DNA of 64,000 nucleotides from Sipunculus nudus (GCA_026874595.1 CM049316.1:51469676-51533675), one strand, 5' to 3'; counted from the first letter of the stretch, positions 41,151 to 51,539 are shown. Notes: generated from the letters alone by a model not told the origin. Translations and numbers: made by a program.

Positions 41151-42660
41151 AGAGATTTCGTTTCGACGCGATTACTCAAAAAAAATATTTTAGGGATCTT
41201 TACCAAACTTGGCATTTGCATAGATATTGGTGAGAGGACGAAGTTTATTTAAAATGGGGTCATTACCTTAAATAGGAGAGTGACCTTGAACTTGAATAGG
41301 TCGATTTTGGGGGAATTTCACACAAAGTCTTAAATATCTAAAAAATCTTGCATGGATTGATCCAGAAATCAACTTGACCGAAGATTTTGGATAGTGTTGT
41401 CACATACCGGAAACTGGAGGCGCCACCTGTTATCCTTTTCTTGATTTCGTGCCGTTTAATACCCCCATCATTGCCACTTTACAGTACTGTGAGCATTATA
41501 AGTAAAAAACTAATGGACAGAATGTTTTCATTTTATGCATATACATAGGCATGGGTTATGGGATGATTTATATTTAAATTGGGGTCATGACCTTTCCTAT
41601 GAGAGTGGCCTTGACCTTGAATATTGCCATATACGGTTAAAATCACATACATTCATAAATATCTCGATTAGGGATGCATGAATTGGTCAAAAAATCAACT
41701 TGACCGAATATCTTGGATAGCTTTGTCTTCTGCGGAAGATTGGTGGCGCCACCTATTGTCCTTTTCTTGTTTTCGTGCCGTTTAATACCCCTATCATTGC
41801 CACTTAACAGTACTGTGAGTATTATAAGTTAAAAACTAATGGACAGAATTCTTTCATATTATGCATATACATGGGTTATGGGAATGATGTATATTTAAAT
41901 TGGAGTCATGGCCTTTCTATGAGAGTGGCCTTGACCTTGAATATTGCCATACATGGTGAAAATCACACAAAATCATAAATATCTTAATAAGGGATGCATG
42001 GATTGGTCCAAAAACAAATTGATCGAAGATCTTGGATAGCTTTGTCTTCAGCGTTTTCTTGTTTTCGGGCGCTTTAATTCTCATCATTGCCACTTGACAG
42101 TACTGTGAGCATTTTAAGTTTAAAACTAATGGACAGATTGGGCTGAAATTGAGCATGTCCATTGATCTTGGATACCTCCATCTTGTATTCAAAGTACATG
42201 TGCTTTGGGTGAAAATTGCTCATATCTCCGGAGTGGTTCAAGGTATACGTCTGAAATTTGGCATATCTATCCAACTTGGAAGATTTTCTCATAACCAGAC
42301 AGGTGGCACCACCTACCTACCCATTTTTGTAGAATAAATTAATGGCCTTTTCTGAGGAGTGATTTGTCCTATTGGCCTGAAAATGTGTATATCTATAGAT
42401 CTTTGACTACTCCATCTTGTGCTCAAGACCGGTGGCGCCATCTGCAATCGTTTTGGTGTGGCGTCCATCTGTACATGTGCTTTGGGTGAAATTACTCATA
42501 TCTCCGGAGTGGTTCAAGGTATAGGTCTGAAATTTGGCATGTCTATCCATCTTGGGATATTTTCTCATAAACCAGAAAGGTGGCGCCACCTACCTTCCCA
42601 TTTCCATAAAATAAATTATACTCTTTTCTCAAGAGAGATTCAACATATTGGCCCTCATAT
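41151..42660. repeat. Degenerate tandem repeat with GGCGCCACC cores
   Basis: Imperfect units share TTTTCTTG, GTTTAATACCCC, ATTGCCAC, CAGTACTGTGAG and AACTAATGGACAGA; they recur at about 41,434, 41,760 and 42,052 (spacings about 326 and 292). A second part, from about 42,150, repeats ACATGTGCTTTGGGTGAAA at 42196 and 42473 (277 bp), with TCATATCTCCGGAGTGGTTC after each. Palindromic GGTGGCGCCACC-type cores occur near 41,417, 41,725, 42,431 and 42,583. The second part is the same family and period as the array at 56,830-57,990. The several 60-90 aa frames here, on both strands, are products of the repeat. Confidence 0.75.
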
Positions 42661-42743
42661 TTGGTGAAAAATATTGTTTCTCAAGTTGATAGATTTAAGA
42701 AACCATAATCGCTTGCCAAGTGTCAGTATATGCTGCTGAAGGT

Positions 42744-42783
42744 GGGGGGGGGGGGGCTATTCTTAAAGGGGGGGGGGGGGGGG
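42744..42783. repeat. Two poly-G tracts
   Basis: G13 at 42744-42756 and G16 at 42768-42783, separated by 11 bases. Such tracts can form G-quadruplexes and are prone to length error in sequencing. Confidence 0.9.
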
Positions 42784-44109
42784 TAATTGTCTTGGGAAAC
42801 TATGGCATCTGCGCTGCCAAGAAATATCTAATTGTTAAACTGTATGCACCTAATTTCAACCTATAAATTCAAAAAACGATTTCATCTTATAACCACTACA
42901 TATATAGGTGGCTCACCGGTGGAGGTATACATATTTATTGGGTAAATTCATACTATTGGTTATGACACAGTATTATGGAGACTTCTAATAGGGACTTTAA
43001 AGGAGGAACGAGATTTCTGTCCAGTGGCTAGCAAGAATTAGGTCGTGGTGACCTTGTTCCTTGTTGTTTAGATATTTCGCAAAGGCACTTGAGAATTAAT
43101 ATCAAGTTCGTAACCATAACGGTTACGCTATATGCCCTGCTTACGGAAAACCGGACGGAAGGACAACGGGAAAAAAACAAACATTGGATCTCATCTTAAA
43201 TGAAAGTTAGCTAGCAAAATAATCCCAGATGGCTTTTCGTTAAAACACATTAATTACCACCTGTAGTATGTTTCTGGACCAAGATTTTATATATGACTAT
43301 ATCGACATACGGCTACTAGATATTCCCTAAAAAATTATACAAATCAACATTACAACATTAAAACTTATAGTCCTACAAAAAGCGCCATTGTCCCCTGCCC
43401 CGGGGGATGAGTTATGCATGCACTTAATGATTTTCATATTTTAAATGACTTTTAAATCTAAGTTTAACATCTCATATTCGAAGCCAGATCTCAAATTATT
43501 ACTCATATCCACCTGTATTAAGCCTTGCCTTTTTACCTTACGCGTCTCCCATCCTGATTAGGTTTTGGCCATACGTGGATGATTTTTTATCAGTTTTTTT
43601 TTAAATATGCGTTGCTATGTCTTTAACAAGTATTGCTCATCCCCAATTCGTATTAAAATAGGAAGGGTATCGTAAGCCTCTCCAATAAGCTGATAAGTTA
43701 TTTGAGATCTAACTCTATTCACCAAGACTTGTATCTTAAGAGTTTCCTTACTTGAGCGGGTTTATATGCATTTTTTGTCAACTTCACACTTATACATTTG
43801 GCAGTTGTGTCAATTTTCTCATACTATTATATCAGCCAAAACACATGTATCTTACATAACCATTTGGCGGGGGATTTTGTCCTCTAGTTTAACGTTCACT
43901 GGTTAACAATTTTGAAAACAAGTGGCTCATGGATCAGGACACTGAAGTGCATGATGTTAGCTGAGCCAATGAACTCAAAACGAAATACAGTATTTGTTGA
44001 CTCGGATAGAAAATTAACAATATTGTGGGAATTACGCAGCATATAAGTAAACAAGGCATTAAAAACAATATTATAAATGATAATTTGTATAGAACATACA
44101 AAAAAAGTC
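42784..44109. other. Intergenic, no gene recognised
   Basis: About 1.3 kb without a recognisable gene, RNA or transposon. The 82-aa minus-strand frame at 43,896-44,144 has no motif I know. Confidence 0.5.
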
Positions 44110-44301
44110 TTAATAAAATAGCCTACAATAACTCGGTGGGTCATTTTTTTTGTCCGGGTACAAATGAATATGTATGCGTATATGCCAATGCCGTTGTGAC
44201 ACTCTTAAGGTGTGAGGTCGGTTTTCTACACCCTGAGGATCCAATATCCTCAGAAGTTCCCGAACTGTCTCCTCTTGGACAAGCATTTTTTTTATATCCA
44301 A
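44110..44301 (-). pseudogene. Possible integrase-core transposon fragment
   Basis: The first 28 residues of this minus-strand frame (44301 down to about 44218) include VRELLRILDPQGVENR. This resembles the stretch just before the catalytic core in a widespread animal family of integrase-domain proteins of transposon origin, whose members I recall as having LL..LDP.GV.LR followed by basic residues and a W-H-x-D motif. Here the rest of the frame (HWHIRIHIHLYPDKK) does not give a clear W-H-x-D core, so only a short decayed piece can be present. The identification is from memory of the family and rests on about 16 residues. The alternative is chance similarity in non-coding DNA. Confidence 0.3.
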
Positions 44302-44304
44302 TGG

Positions 44305-44357
44305 TAAACATGCATAATTACTCGAGAACTACATGCATAATTACGCGAGAACTACAA
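44305..44357. repeat. Short 22-23-bp tandem duplication
   Basis: TGCATAATTACTCGAGAACTA is followed immediately by a second copy with ACGCGAGAACTAC in place of ACTCGAGAACTAC. Two copies only. Confidence 0.75.
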
Positions 44358-44396
44358 TCTCCTTAAATTTGAAACCTAAATTTAAAGTAAAATTAC

Positions 44397-44410
44397 ACAC
44401 ACGCACACAC

Positions 44411-44453
<43 letters not shown>
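44397..44453. repeat. CA and AT microsatellite
   Basis: A short CA run is followed by about 20 uninterrupted AT dinucleotides. Confidence 0.95.
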
Positions 44454-44455
<2 letters not shown>

Positions 44456-44554
44456 CCATTTTAATGCCAGATACACAGCCACATCACCATTTTTCTACAT
44501 ATGAAGGCAAATACCCACATTTTATTTGATACTTGGAAACTTAAGTCGATTGGT

Positions 44555-44893
44555 ACAGAGTCATATCCATACGTCTGTGCCTTGACGTACACAATTAACA
44601 CAATATCCGCACATGACTTATAAACTTGTGCGCACAAAATAATAAGTCGTGCGCACAAAATAATAAGTCGTGCGCACAAAATATTAAGTCGGGCGCACAA
44701 AAAAATAAGTCCTGCGCACAAAATAATAAGTTGTGCGCACGAAATAGTAAGTCGTGCGCACAAAATAATTAGTCGTGCACACAAAATAATAAGTCGTGCG
44801 CACAAAAATTAAGTCGTGCGCACAAATTAATAAGTCGTGCGCACGAGATAAATATTTTTTTACTCATGTCCCTAACGGGGCTCCGTAATATCC
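44555..44893 (-). repeat. Dispersed 21-bp minisatellite element, copy B (inverted)
   Basis: This is the reverse-complement counterpart of copy A. The tail (GTGCCTTGACGTACACAAT on the plus strand) comes first, then about ten 21-bp units of GTGCGCACAAAATAATAAGTC type, then the head ending CTAACGGGGCTCCGTAA at 44893. It lies about 4.4 kb from copy A in opposite orientation, so the pair could form a large inverted-repeat stem. The 114-aa minus-strand frame is a by-product of the 21-bp period. Confidence 0.85.
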
Positions 44894-45652
44894 TGCTCTT
44901 AGTCAGTATTGTTTAAAGAACAGAGACACTATATTAGGTCACCTTAATGTTCGTGGTCTGTTACCAAAACTAGAAGAGATTCGTCTCTTATGTTCCAGTT
45001 TGAAACCTCACGTCTTATCTTTAACTGAGACATGGCTCGACAATTTTATTTTAGATTCAGAGATACAAAGAGAGAATTACACAGAATATAGATGTGATAG
45101 GAACCGTCATGGAGGAGGTGTGATCACTTATGTTCTTTCATCTTTAAAACCTGAACGGGTTATTTTTAACCCAGATAGTCTTGAAATTATATGGGTTAAA
45201 ATAATTTTAGGGAGGAAACCTATTTTGATTGGATCCATATATAGATCGCCCAGTTCTAGTTCTAGTTATATCGATGATCTACTAAGTTTACTTGCTTGTG
45301 CTCTAAATTCATGCAAACATGTTGTTTTGTTTGGGAAGCAAGCAGATTAGATCTACTTGGAAAAAAAATCTTCAGTTTAAGCAGCTTGTCTCAAAACCAA
45401 CTCGTGTAACTCAGAAAACTTCTACAATAATTGACTTAGTTTTTTCTACGCATCCTGACATGCATTAAAATGTTGAGGTTCACCCTGTGTGTATTAGTGA
45501 CCATTTTCTTGTCACCACTGTTTTAAATAGACCCCTCGAATTACAAGTAAGAAGTCGATATATCAACGTACCCTTAGAAACTTCGATGAACTTAAATTTA
45601 TAGATAAATTGTCATCATCTATGTTTTTATCACATATTATATTTTTTTATGT
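44890..45652 (+). pseudogene. LINE endonuclease fragment, broken
   Basis: Plus-strand remnant of the apurinic-type endonuclease domain that opens ORF2 of CR1/L2/Jockey-like non-LTR retrotransposons. One frame to 45,350 shows HLNVRGLLPKLEEIR, the catalytic-Glu motif LTETWLD, a GGG loop and IGSIYRSPSSS, then HVVLFG. Here the family normally continues into the catalytic GDFN; that part is missing, so a deletion of some tens of codons is inferred. The domain resumes in another frame with KPTRVTQKTSTIIDLVFS and the terminal ISDHF (SDH motif), with an in-frame stop after PDMH. A further frame change gives RTLRNFDELKFIDKLSS, the linker towards reverse transcriptase. The fragment is cut off at about 45,655 by copy C of the minisatellite element. 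No reverse transcriptase follows. It cannot encode an active enzyme. Confidence 0.85.
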
Positions 45653-45655
45653 AGA

Positions 45656-45793
45656 TCTAGCTAATTAATAAGTCGTGCGCACAAAAGAATAAGTTGTGCG
45701 CATTAAAAAATAATTAGTTGTGCGCACAACTTAATAAGTCGTGCGCACGAGATAAATATTTTTTTACTCATGTCCCTAACAGGGCTCCGTAGG
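45656..45793 (-). repeat. Dispersed 21-bp minisatellite element, copy C (short)
   Basis: Four or so 21-bp GTGCGCAC units, followed by GATAAATATTTTTTTACTCA and CTAACAGGGCTCCGTA, match the head end of copies A and B. The tail is missing. It has the same orientation as copy B, so copies B and C flank the endonuclease fragment as direct repeats. Confidence 0.85.
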
Positions 45794-45925
45794 ATATATA
45801 TCTAGTTTCTCAGGAGTGATAAAAGCAGAAGATGAAAATTCAGTTTTTCAATAATTCTTAGTCATTATATGTGGACAAAGAAATCGTGGGTTCAGTTACA
45901 CTTGTGTTAGACGAAACAGGTTTAT

Positions 45926-47544
45926 CTATATATATACCTCAGGTGAAATGGTCTGTATATATACCGGTTTGTTTTGTTGATACACTGTTTTGTCCTTGTA
46001 AAAATTTGGAGACGAAATAGGGATTTCTTCAACTTCATCACTTGCTTGTTTTTTGGAGAATCTAACACTAAAAGCAATTTGCCCAGTCAATGAAGTAGTG
46101 CAAGCGTAAGTGAAATGAATACCATCATTTCGATAGAATGAAGCTTTCAAGGGTGGGGAGCAGTCAAAGAAGGTGGTATCAGTATATAATTTACATCTTT
46201 GTCTGAGTTCATTATTGATAATGGTGATTTTTTGTTTTTGAACTCTAGGCAATGCCAAAACAACCATTTGACAGCTGGTTCTGCTTCTAATGTTCTGTAA
46301 CATATTATCATATTTGTTGACAAGAGTTAGTGTGTTATCATCGCATATGTCATTGGTACCTATTTGTACAACTAAGCAATCATCACTAGACAAATCTTTG
46401 CTTGCCTTGGGTACTTTGCTCGAAGCCTCATCTAATGTGAGACCGCTGGTACTTTGAACAGATACAATTTTGTCATGAAGATGACCGGCTAAACTAGGAT
46501 AGGAGTTTCTAACAAGAGAATCTCCAACAAGTTACACACGATTCTTTGATTTACCACCAGTGAGTTCAACATTAACTGCACGAGTGGGTGAACGAGAATC
46601 TTCAGCGGAACGTCCGGGATATGCGTCTTCTGTGTGTAATATTTCGGTTGTGGACTGGTTTTCTGATTGTCAGGATTACTGGCCTCACAGAGTGATGGCC
46701 AATCATCATTAACTCTACTGTCACAGGTGTCTAAATCGCAAACCGTTTTATGGCTACATTTCCTGATAGAGTTCGGAGTTCGGTGGAGCTCACGGAGAAT
46801 CTTACGGAAGTGTTCTTTGATATGTAAAGGTCCAATTTCTTTTTAAGTTCATCGCACTCAGAAGACTTTTCTGAAAGTTTATGGAGAAGAGTTTCATTTT
46901 TCTATTGAATCTCTAGACATTCTTGAACTTTTTCCCTCATACATTTGTTTTCTTGTCTGAAGATTTGAAGTTCATTCAGAATTTGTTTCAGTAGGACAGG
47001 GACGTTACGGCAGCTGTGGCAGTTCCAAATAAGCCCTTCATCACCAGGCTGTATGCTTATACATTTAGAGCGGGACCAGTCATTACATGTACAGCATCGG
47101 ATCATCTCTCCGTCTGAAGAGTTTTTGAACTTACACGGAGTATCGCACAAGAGACTTTGTGTATCATTCTTATCAGAGGTAACATCTTTCACCTTGTGCT
47201 GAGGACGAACGCTTTTGTCATTTTCTGACGAATCAGAAGCTTGATCAGTTTTGTTGCTATATATGTTTTGCCACTTTTTAGCTTGCACATGTTCAACAGT
47301 ACATGTCATGATCCATTCTGGTATGAACACTTTTGTTTTTCTTATTACAACTGATACATTTGCTATGTTTGTTTGGTTCCCCGTGTCTGAAGTTTCTGTG
47401 TTGGACGTTGTGTTTCAAGTCATCGTTCAGGTAATTTTGTTTATGTAGGCAGTCATGAGCGCGTGGCCAACTCGTAATGGCTTTGGGTGGCTTACGTCTA
47501 AAGGTGAAATACAGGTTGTCCTTTGACTGGCTTTGTGCATGCAT
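45926..47544 (-). pseudogene. CR1-like retrotransposon ORF1 (PHD finger + SGNH esterase), decayed
   Basis: Read leftward, this is a broken ORF1 of a CR1-like non-LTR retrotransposon, a class known to pair a PHD finger with an esterase. At 47544-47293 a frame holds a CISC...H...C zinc-knuckle-like motif. A frame change near 47,300 leads to 47330-46902, which carries a PHD-like finger: CDTPC, CCTC, W, C, then WNCHSC. The usual His before the fifth ligand Cys is Arg here (WSRSKC). A TAG stop near 46,900 interrupts a charged, probably coiled-coil stretch (NETLLHKLSEKSSECDELKK). After further frame changes and a TAA at 46532-46534 comes an SGNH hydrolase: block I VGDSLVRN (about 46,505-46,530), block III GTND, and block V DGIHF with the catalytic Asp/His pair (residues 90 and 93 of the last open frame). 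The esterase core reads through from GDS to the end at 45926. No ORF2 follows on this strand. Confidence 0.85.
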
Positions 47545-47990
47545 TCGAGGGGGATTTCCCGAAGGCTCATGGAAACGTCTGGAGCGTTACTGATAACACG
47601 GAATACTGATAAAAAAATCCCGTATTCTCTATTTACTGATGTAAAATCCTTCTCAGTGGTTCCAATTCATCACAGGAACTTGCACTATAAGATAAAAGTC
47701 TGTAAAATCACATTAAAATAAGCTTTGAAAAGTTTGTTTACTTTTCGCCTTGAAGACCACACATATTGTGTCGACAGCTCAACTCAGCTTCTAAAATATC
47801 CAATAATAAATGTTCTAGTTCAAAATAACCAATAAAACACCCAGTCAAGAAGTTCATTATAAAAACGTACTCATCTTCTCATGAAGCATCGAACTTGTAG
47901 TAAAATATCCAAGGAAATCCAGCTAAAATGCGAGAGCTGATTTTCATCGACCACACCATTCGACGCATGTATCTCTAGAGAACATATATA
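47545..47990 (-). other. Possible 5' leader of the CR1-like element
   Basis: This lies immediately upstream of the ORF1 remnant, is less AT-rich than the DNA beyond 47,990, and has no coding frame with recognisable motifs. I infer it may be the 5' untranslated region of the same retrotransposon; no terminal sequence or target-site duplication confirms this. Confidence 0.3.
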
Positions 47991-49520
47991 ACCAATACAA
48001 ATTCTTATTTTATATTAAAATGTCTGACTGAACAGAAATCTTTCAAACGACCTATCATTATACTTATCATGTTATAAGTATACCGTTATCTCAAATAAAC
48101 TCCATTATCCGTTCTGCTGAAGGTACAGTAAATTTTCCTTTGAAATAAATTGTTTAATATATGATCCCATGGTTATATATGAACGTAATTTTCTTTTAAT
48201 GGCCTTTTTTTATCAATTAAGATTCAACTCTTATTGAGTTACATGCATTGACATATGATAACAGCCTTGCCGCAATTGTGATGTGTTACCTGGATGTATA
48301 CAATATGAACTTTTGAAAACTAATATTGCTTCTATAATATTTAGGGCCTGAAGTCAAATTTCGGATGTCCTTCTTAATATAACATATGTAGATATATTTC
48401 ACAAAGTAATTTTGTAGTAACTACTTTAAACTTAGGATCGCAAATTGTCTCACTTGCTGCTTGAATTTAGGAATGATGTAAACAACTTGGAAACGATAAA
48501 CGTTTACAAAGACTACAAAAAATGGTGTTTTCTGTTATGCACCTTTTAACTTGTTTGTTTTGTTGTTTGTGAATACTTATTTAAAAAAAATAAAAAAAAT
48601 TGTGTTAGTTTTTTTTCTTCTCCATGTTTATATTGTATTCAAAATATATTAACATCTAAATATTAACATATGTCTTGTGACACCTAAAGATGCCGTGAGA
48701 TGAATTGAGAAAATGGCTTATTTGAATTAAAAATATATATATATATAATTAGAAAACTGTCAGTTATCCTGTTACATGCATTTGTTAATAACTGTCAGTA
48801 TTAGAATAATATAAACCCTTTATAAATTAACACAATGAGTAAAACACGCCGCCTATTAAGATAAAGATTTGGTATATGCTGAATTCTTTCGTTTGATTTC
48901 GTAACAGTATTGTTCATTAGTATAATATATCGTTCTGCATAATGTTAATAAAATAATTTGTATAATTTATTTTAAATTTATTACTTATAAATTGTAGACT
49001 AGTTAGCATTTCACGTTCTATAGTATCTGCGTGATCAGTTATTTATATTTGTCAATTTTTGGACATATCCCGATATTTATTGATTTTTACTATTTAAATT
49101 TTTCGATCTTTTATAAAATACATTCACGATATATGGATTGTTAGAACCAGTATCTTATAACACAATTATAACCTTCTTTACTATAATTTTAATAGGAGGA
49201 ATATTTTTTTTTCTGGCTGAAACATTAGCTGTAAATACTGTATATGAATAACTCTAGTGGAATAAGGAAATAGTACAATATATAACAGGTAAAAAATTGA
49301 ATAAAATAAATTGAATATTAAAAAAAAATGATTAAAGAATGGTTAGTAACCAACTTTTACACTGATAACATCATAATTTTATTTATAATTTTTATTAACC
49401 GTCTCAATGTTCATTAAGATAGAAAAATAGGAAAATCTAAAAAAAAGTAAAATAGACGTCAGTGTAAGAATTGTCGTCGTTTCTTACATAACTTACATAA
49501 ATGAAAAATAAAAAAATTAA
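47991..49520. other. Very AT-rich intergenic DNA, no gene
   Basis: About 1.5 kb of strongly AT-rich sequence with long A and T runs and no frame of 60 codons on either strand. No RNA gene or transposon ends seen. Confidence 0.7.
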
Positions 49521-49782
49521 TAAAATAAATGGTCGGACTCTCAACTGCCTCCTCGTGGCTCAAACTGGGCAACAGACATTTAGATCACTTCACCAAATTA
49601 AATCTGCAAGGAGCATCAAATTTGTCTGGCGAAAGGCTGACACACTGCTCAAGACATTTTTTTTAATGGAGTGATAAAGCGGTCTCATCAGCTCGGGAGA
49701 ACGTAATTTTACGTGACACCGGGGTGCCGGGATTTCCTCCCGGCTTTGACCCATTTTCCAAACATCATTTAAACATAACTCT

Positions 49783-49811
49783 ATATATATATATAGAGAG
49801 AGAGAGAGATC
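49783..49811. repeat. TA/GA microsatellite
   Basis: TATATATATA run continuing into a GAGAGAGAGA run, about 270 bp upstream of the GMP reductase start codon. Confidence 0.9.
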
Positions 49812-49914
49812 GGATAAGCGGAACCTATTACGGGCTAATACATAGGTGTAAGTGCTTTATTTACTGTATAGCAAATTGATCATATGTGGTACGGTTCGCT
49901 TGCAAATCCTTGGT

Positions 49915-49975
49915 CCCGGATTTCCCGGCTCCCGGCTGGGACTCCCGGCTTTTACCCAGTACCGGTTACCGGCTA
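49915..49975. repeat. CCCGGCT-rich segment upstream of GMP reductase
   Basis: CCCGGCT or ACCGGCT-like words recur about five times in 60 bases, and a related stretch (CCGGGATTTCCTCCCGGCTTT) lies at 49,729-49,749. This GC-rich patch sits 110-170 bp before the GMP reductase ATG, where a promoter or 5' UTR is expected. No TATA box or initiator can be assigned with confidence. Confidence 0.4.
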
Positions 49976-50083
49976 AAATAATCTGGTACATGCGCTCTGA
50001 GCCGGCACACATCGCTGCGTGAAACCTGGAAACTAGTCCTTTTGGTCTGCCTCACCTTTAATTGACTCGAGTCTGTTAACACC

Positions 50084-50170
50084 ATGCCGCGCATTGACAA
50101 CGATATCAAGCTAGATTTCAAGGATGTTTTGTTTCGACCGAAACGAAGTACTATTCGCAGTCGAGCTGAC
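50084..50170 (+). CDS. GMPR: GMP reductase, exon 1 (partial gene)
   Basis: The 29-codon exon begins [16 protein letters not shown], continues with RPKRST and ends SRAD at a consensus 5' splice site (GAC|GTAAGT, phase 0). This matches the N-terminus of animal GMP reductases, whose known form is [21 protein letters not shown]. The enzyme is a cytosolic TIM-barrel protein of the IMPDH/GMPR family that reduces GMP to IMP with NADPH, returning guanine nucleotides to the adenine/inosine pool. The start is supported by alignment with the family N-terminus and by AACACC before the ATG. A full protein is about 345 residues, so over 90 percent of the gene, including the catalytic cysteine loop, lies beyond this exon. 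I searched by eye for the next expected coding block (a NMDTVGTFEMA-like motif) through 64,000 and did not find it. Confidence 0.9.
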
Positions 50171-50181
50171 GTAAGTGGTCA

Positions 50182-50200
50182 CGACCCCCACTCGGGGTCG
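50182..50200 (+). other. GC hairpin next to the GMPR splice donor
   Basis: CGACCCC, loop CACTC, GGGGTCG: a perfect 7-bp GC-rich stem starting 11 nt after the intron's first base. In RNA it would be a stable small hairpin close to the U1/U6 binding site. A functional role is speculative. Confidence 0.5.
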
Positions 50201-51539
50201 AGTAATACAAATTACAATGGCTGCTGATTGATTTCATTTAGGTAGTCATTGGTCAGATAAATGCATTCAAAGAATATCCACCAAAAATACACTATCTTGA
50301 GACTTGACATAACCAAGGATAACCATAGCCTAAACGGGGCAGTTGTGTAGAATTTGGCCCTCATGTCCGCTCAGTCAAAACGGGTGTCGTATAGATTGTT
50401 GTTTCCTGAGAAAGGCCGAAACATATTTCCTGAGCAGGGTTGGCAGTTTAATCTGCAGTCGGTTTTATCCATTGGATTAATCCGGATGGGATATAACGGG
50501 TTTTATCCAATTTTTATCCGAAGTTTGGGTGCATATTGTCTGTGAAGTAGACATTTCAGAAGTTTGGTAGAAGAAGAAGTTAAACTTTCCGCTGTAAAAT
50601 AATACAGTTATAATCAGAAACATTTGTGTCTAGTTAACTGAATTATTATGTGACCATATATTTATACCTTAAACACATTTTTTTGTCACAGATAGTGATG
50701 CCATGATCTTAATAATAATAATTTTTAAAACTTGAAATCATTTCTCTTCTTTAGATAAGTCGGTCCGAGTCTGACATTTTGAAGAATTATCACATATTTT
50801 GTACATTACACCAAAAAAGCTTAACAAGTTAAAACAACTGCAGTTAACACATGTTCAGTTAAGCAGTCAGTGGAACTATAGATTATAATATACATGTATT
50901 CACAGAAAAACACCTATTCTTACATCTGAGTGAGATGTACATAATCCAGTCATTTAATACATTATACATAAATGACTTAAGATATACAATGATATCAGCT
51001 GTCCATAATTTTTTTGGGGGTGACCTGTCAGACACAATTGATAAAATGCTTGAAAAGCTATCTTACCCATGTTGGTTTCTCTGAATGTGGAGTGGTAGTG
51101 TGATTCCTTGTCCTTTTCGCTACTGGTAAGAAGTGTTTACACAAGCAGCAAAAGTGGACTTAACAACTAACCAGTCATGACAGCCACTCATGGATCAAAG
51201 TGATTCAGGCATCCTCCTCCAAAAGACTCTACAAGCTGTTGAAGCAAAAGTCATCCTGTCTTTGCCTGCTCTGTGACTATGAGTAAATATTTGATGGCTG
51301 AGGATGATGCTATAAAAATTATACATCCTATTGAGAAATTGACTACTAGCCAGAAGAGTGACATAGGAGACAAACTAGGTCATGACTTGGTAAAGTATAC
51401 AAAAAAGTATAAAAGAAGGAAATCAATTAAAATATTCATAAAATGTAGTATAGTTTAAATTACTAGAAACCAATGTGGCATATCACAGAGAATAGTTTTA
51501 GTTAGAATTATTCCGTAGAAACAAATGTGGCATATCACT
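50201..51539. other. Intronic, no exon recognised
   Basis: Unique-looking AT-rich sequence. The 63-aa frame at 50,354-50,545 and the 61-aa frame at 51,273-51,458 have no recognisable motif and do not match GMP reductase. Words of the GGATTAATCCGGATGGGATA type near 50,470-50,520 hint at a small degenerate repeat. Confidence 0.5.

Noticed and set aside
44461-44805. 114-aa minus-strand frame with CARLIILCARL repeats
   Set aside because: Same artefact of the 21-bp unit in copy B.
47251-47721. Plus-strand frames of 62-65 aa opposite the CR1 ORF1
   Set aside because: Shadows of the minus-strand retrotransposon reading; no motifs of their own.
49531-49760. Possible tRNA or tRNA-derived SINE near the GCCTCCTCGTGGCTCAAAC stretch
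   Set aside because: No A-box plus B-box pair and no cloverleaf could be made.
51273-51458. 61-aa plus-strand frame ending in a Lys-rich segment
   Set aside because: Looks superficially protein-like, but there is no family motif, no clear acceptor and donor pair, and no match to GMP reductase.
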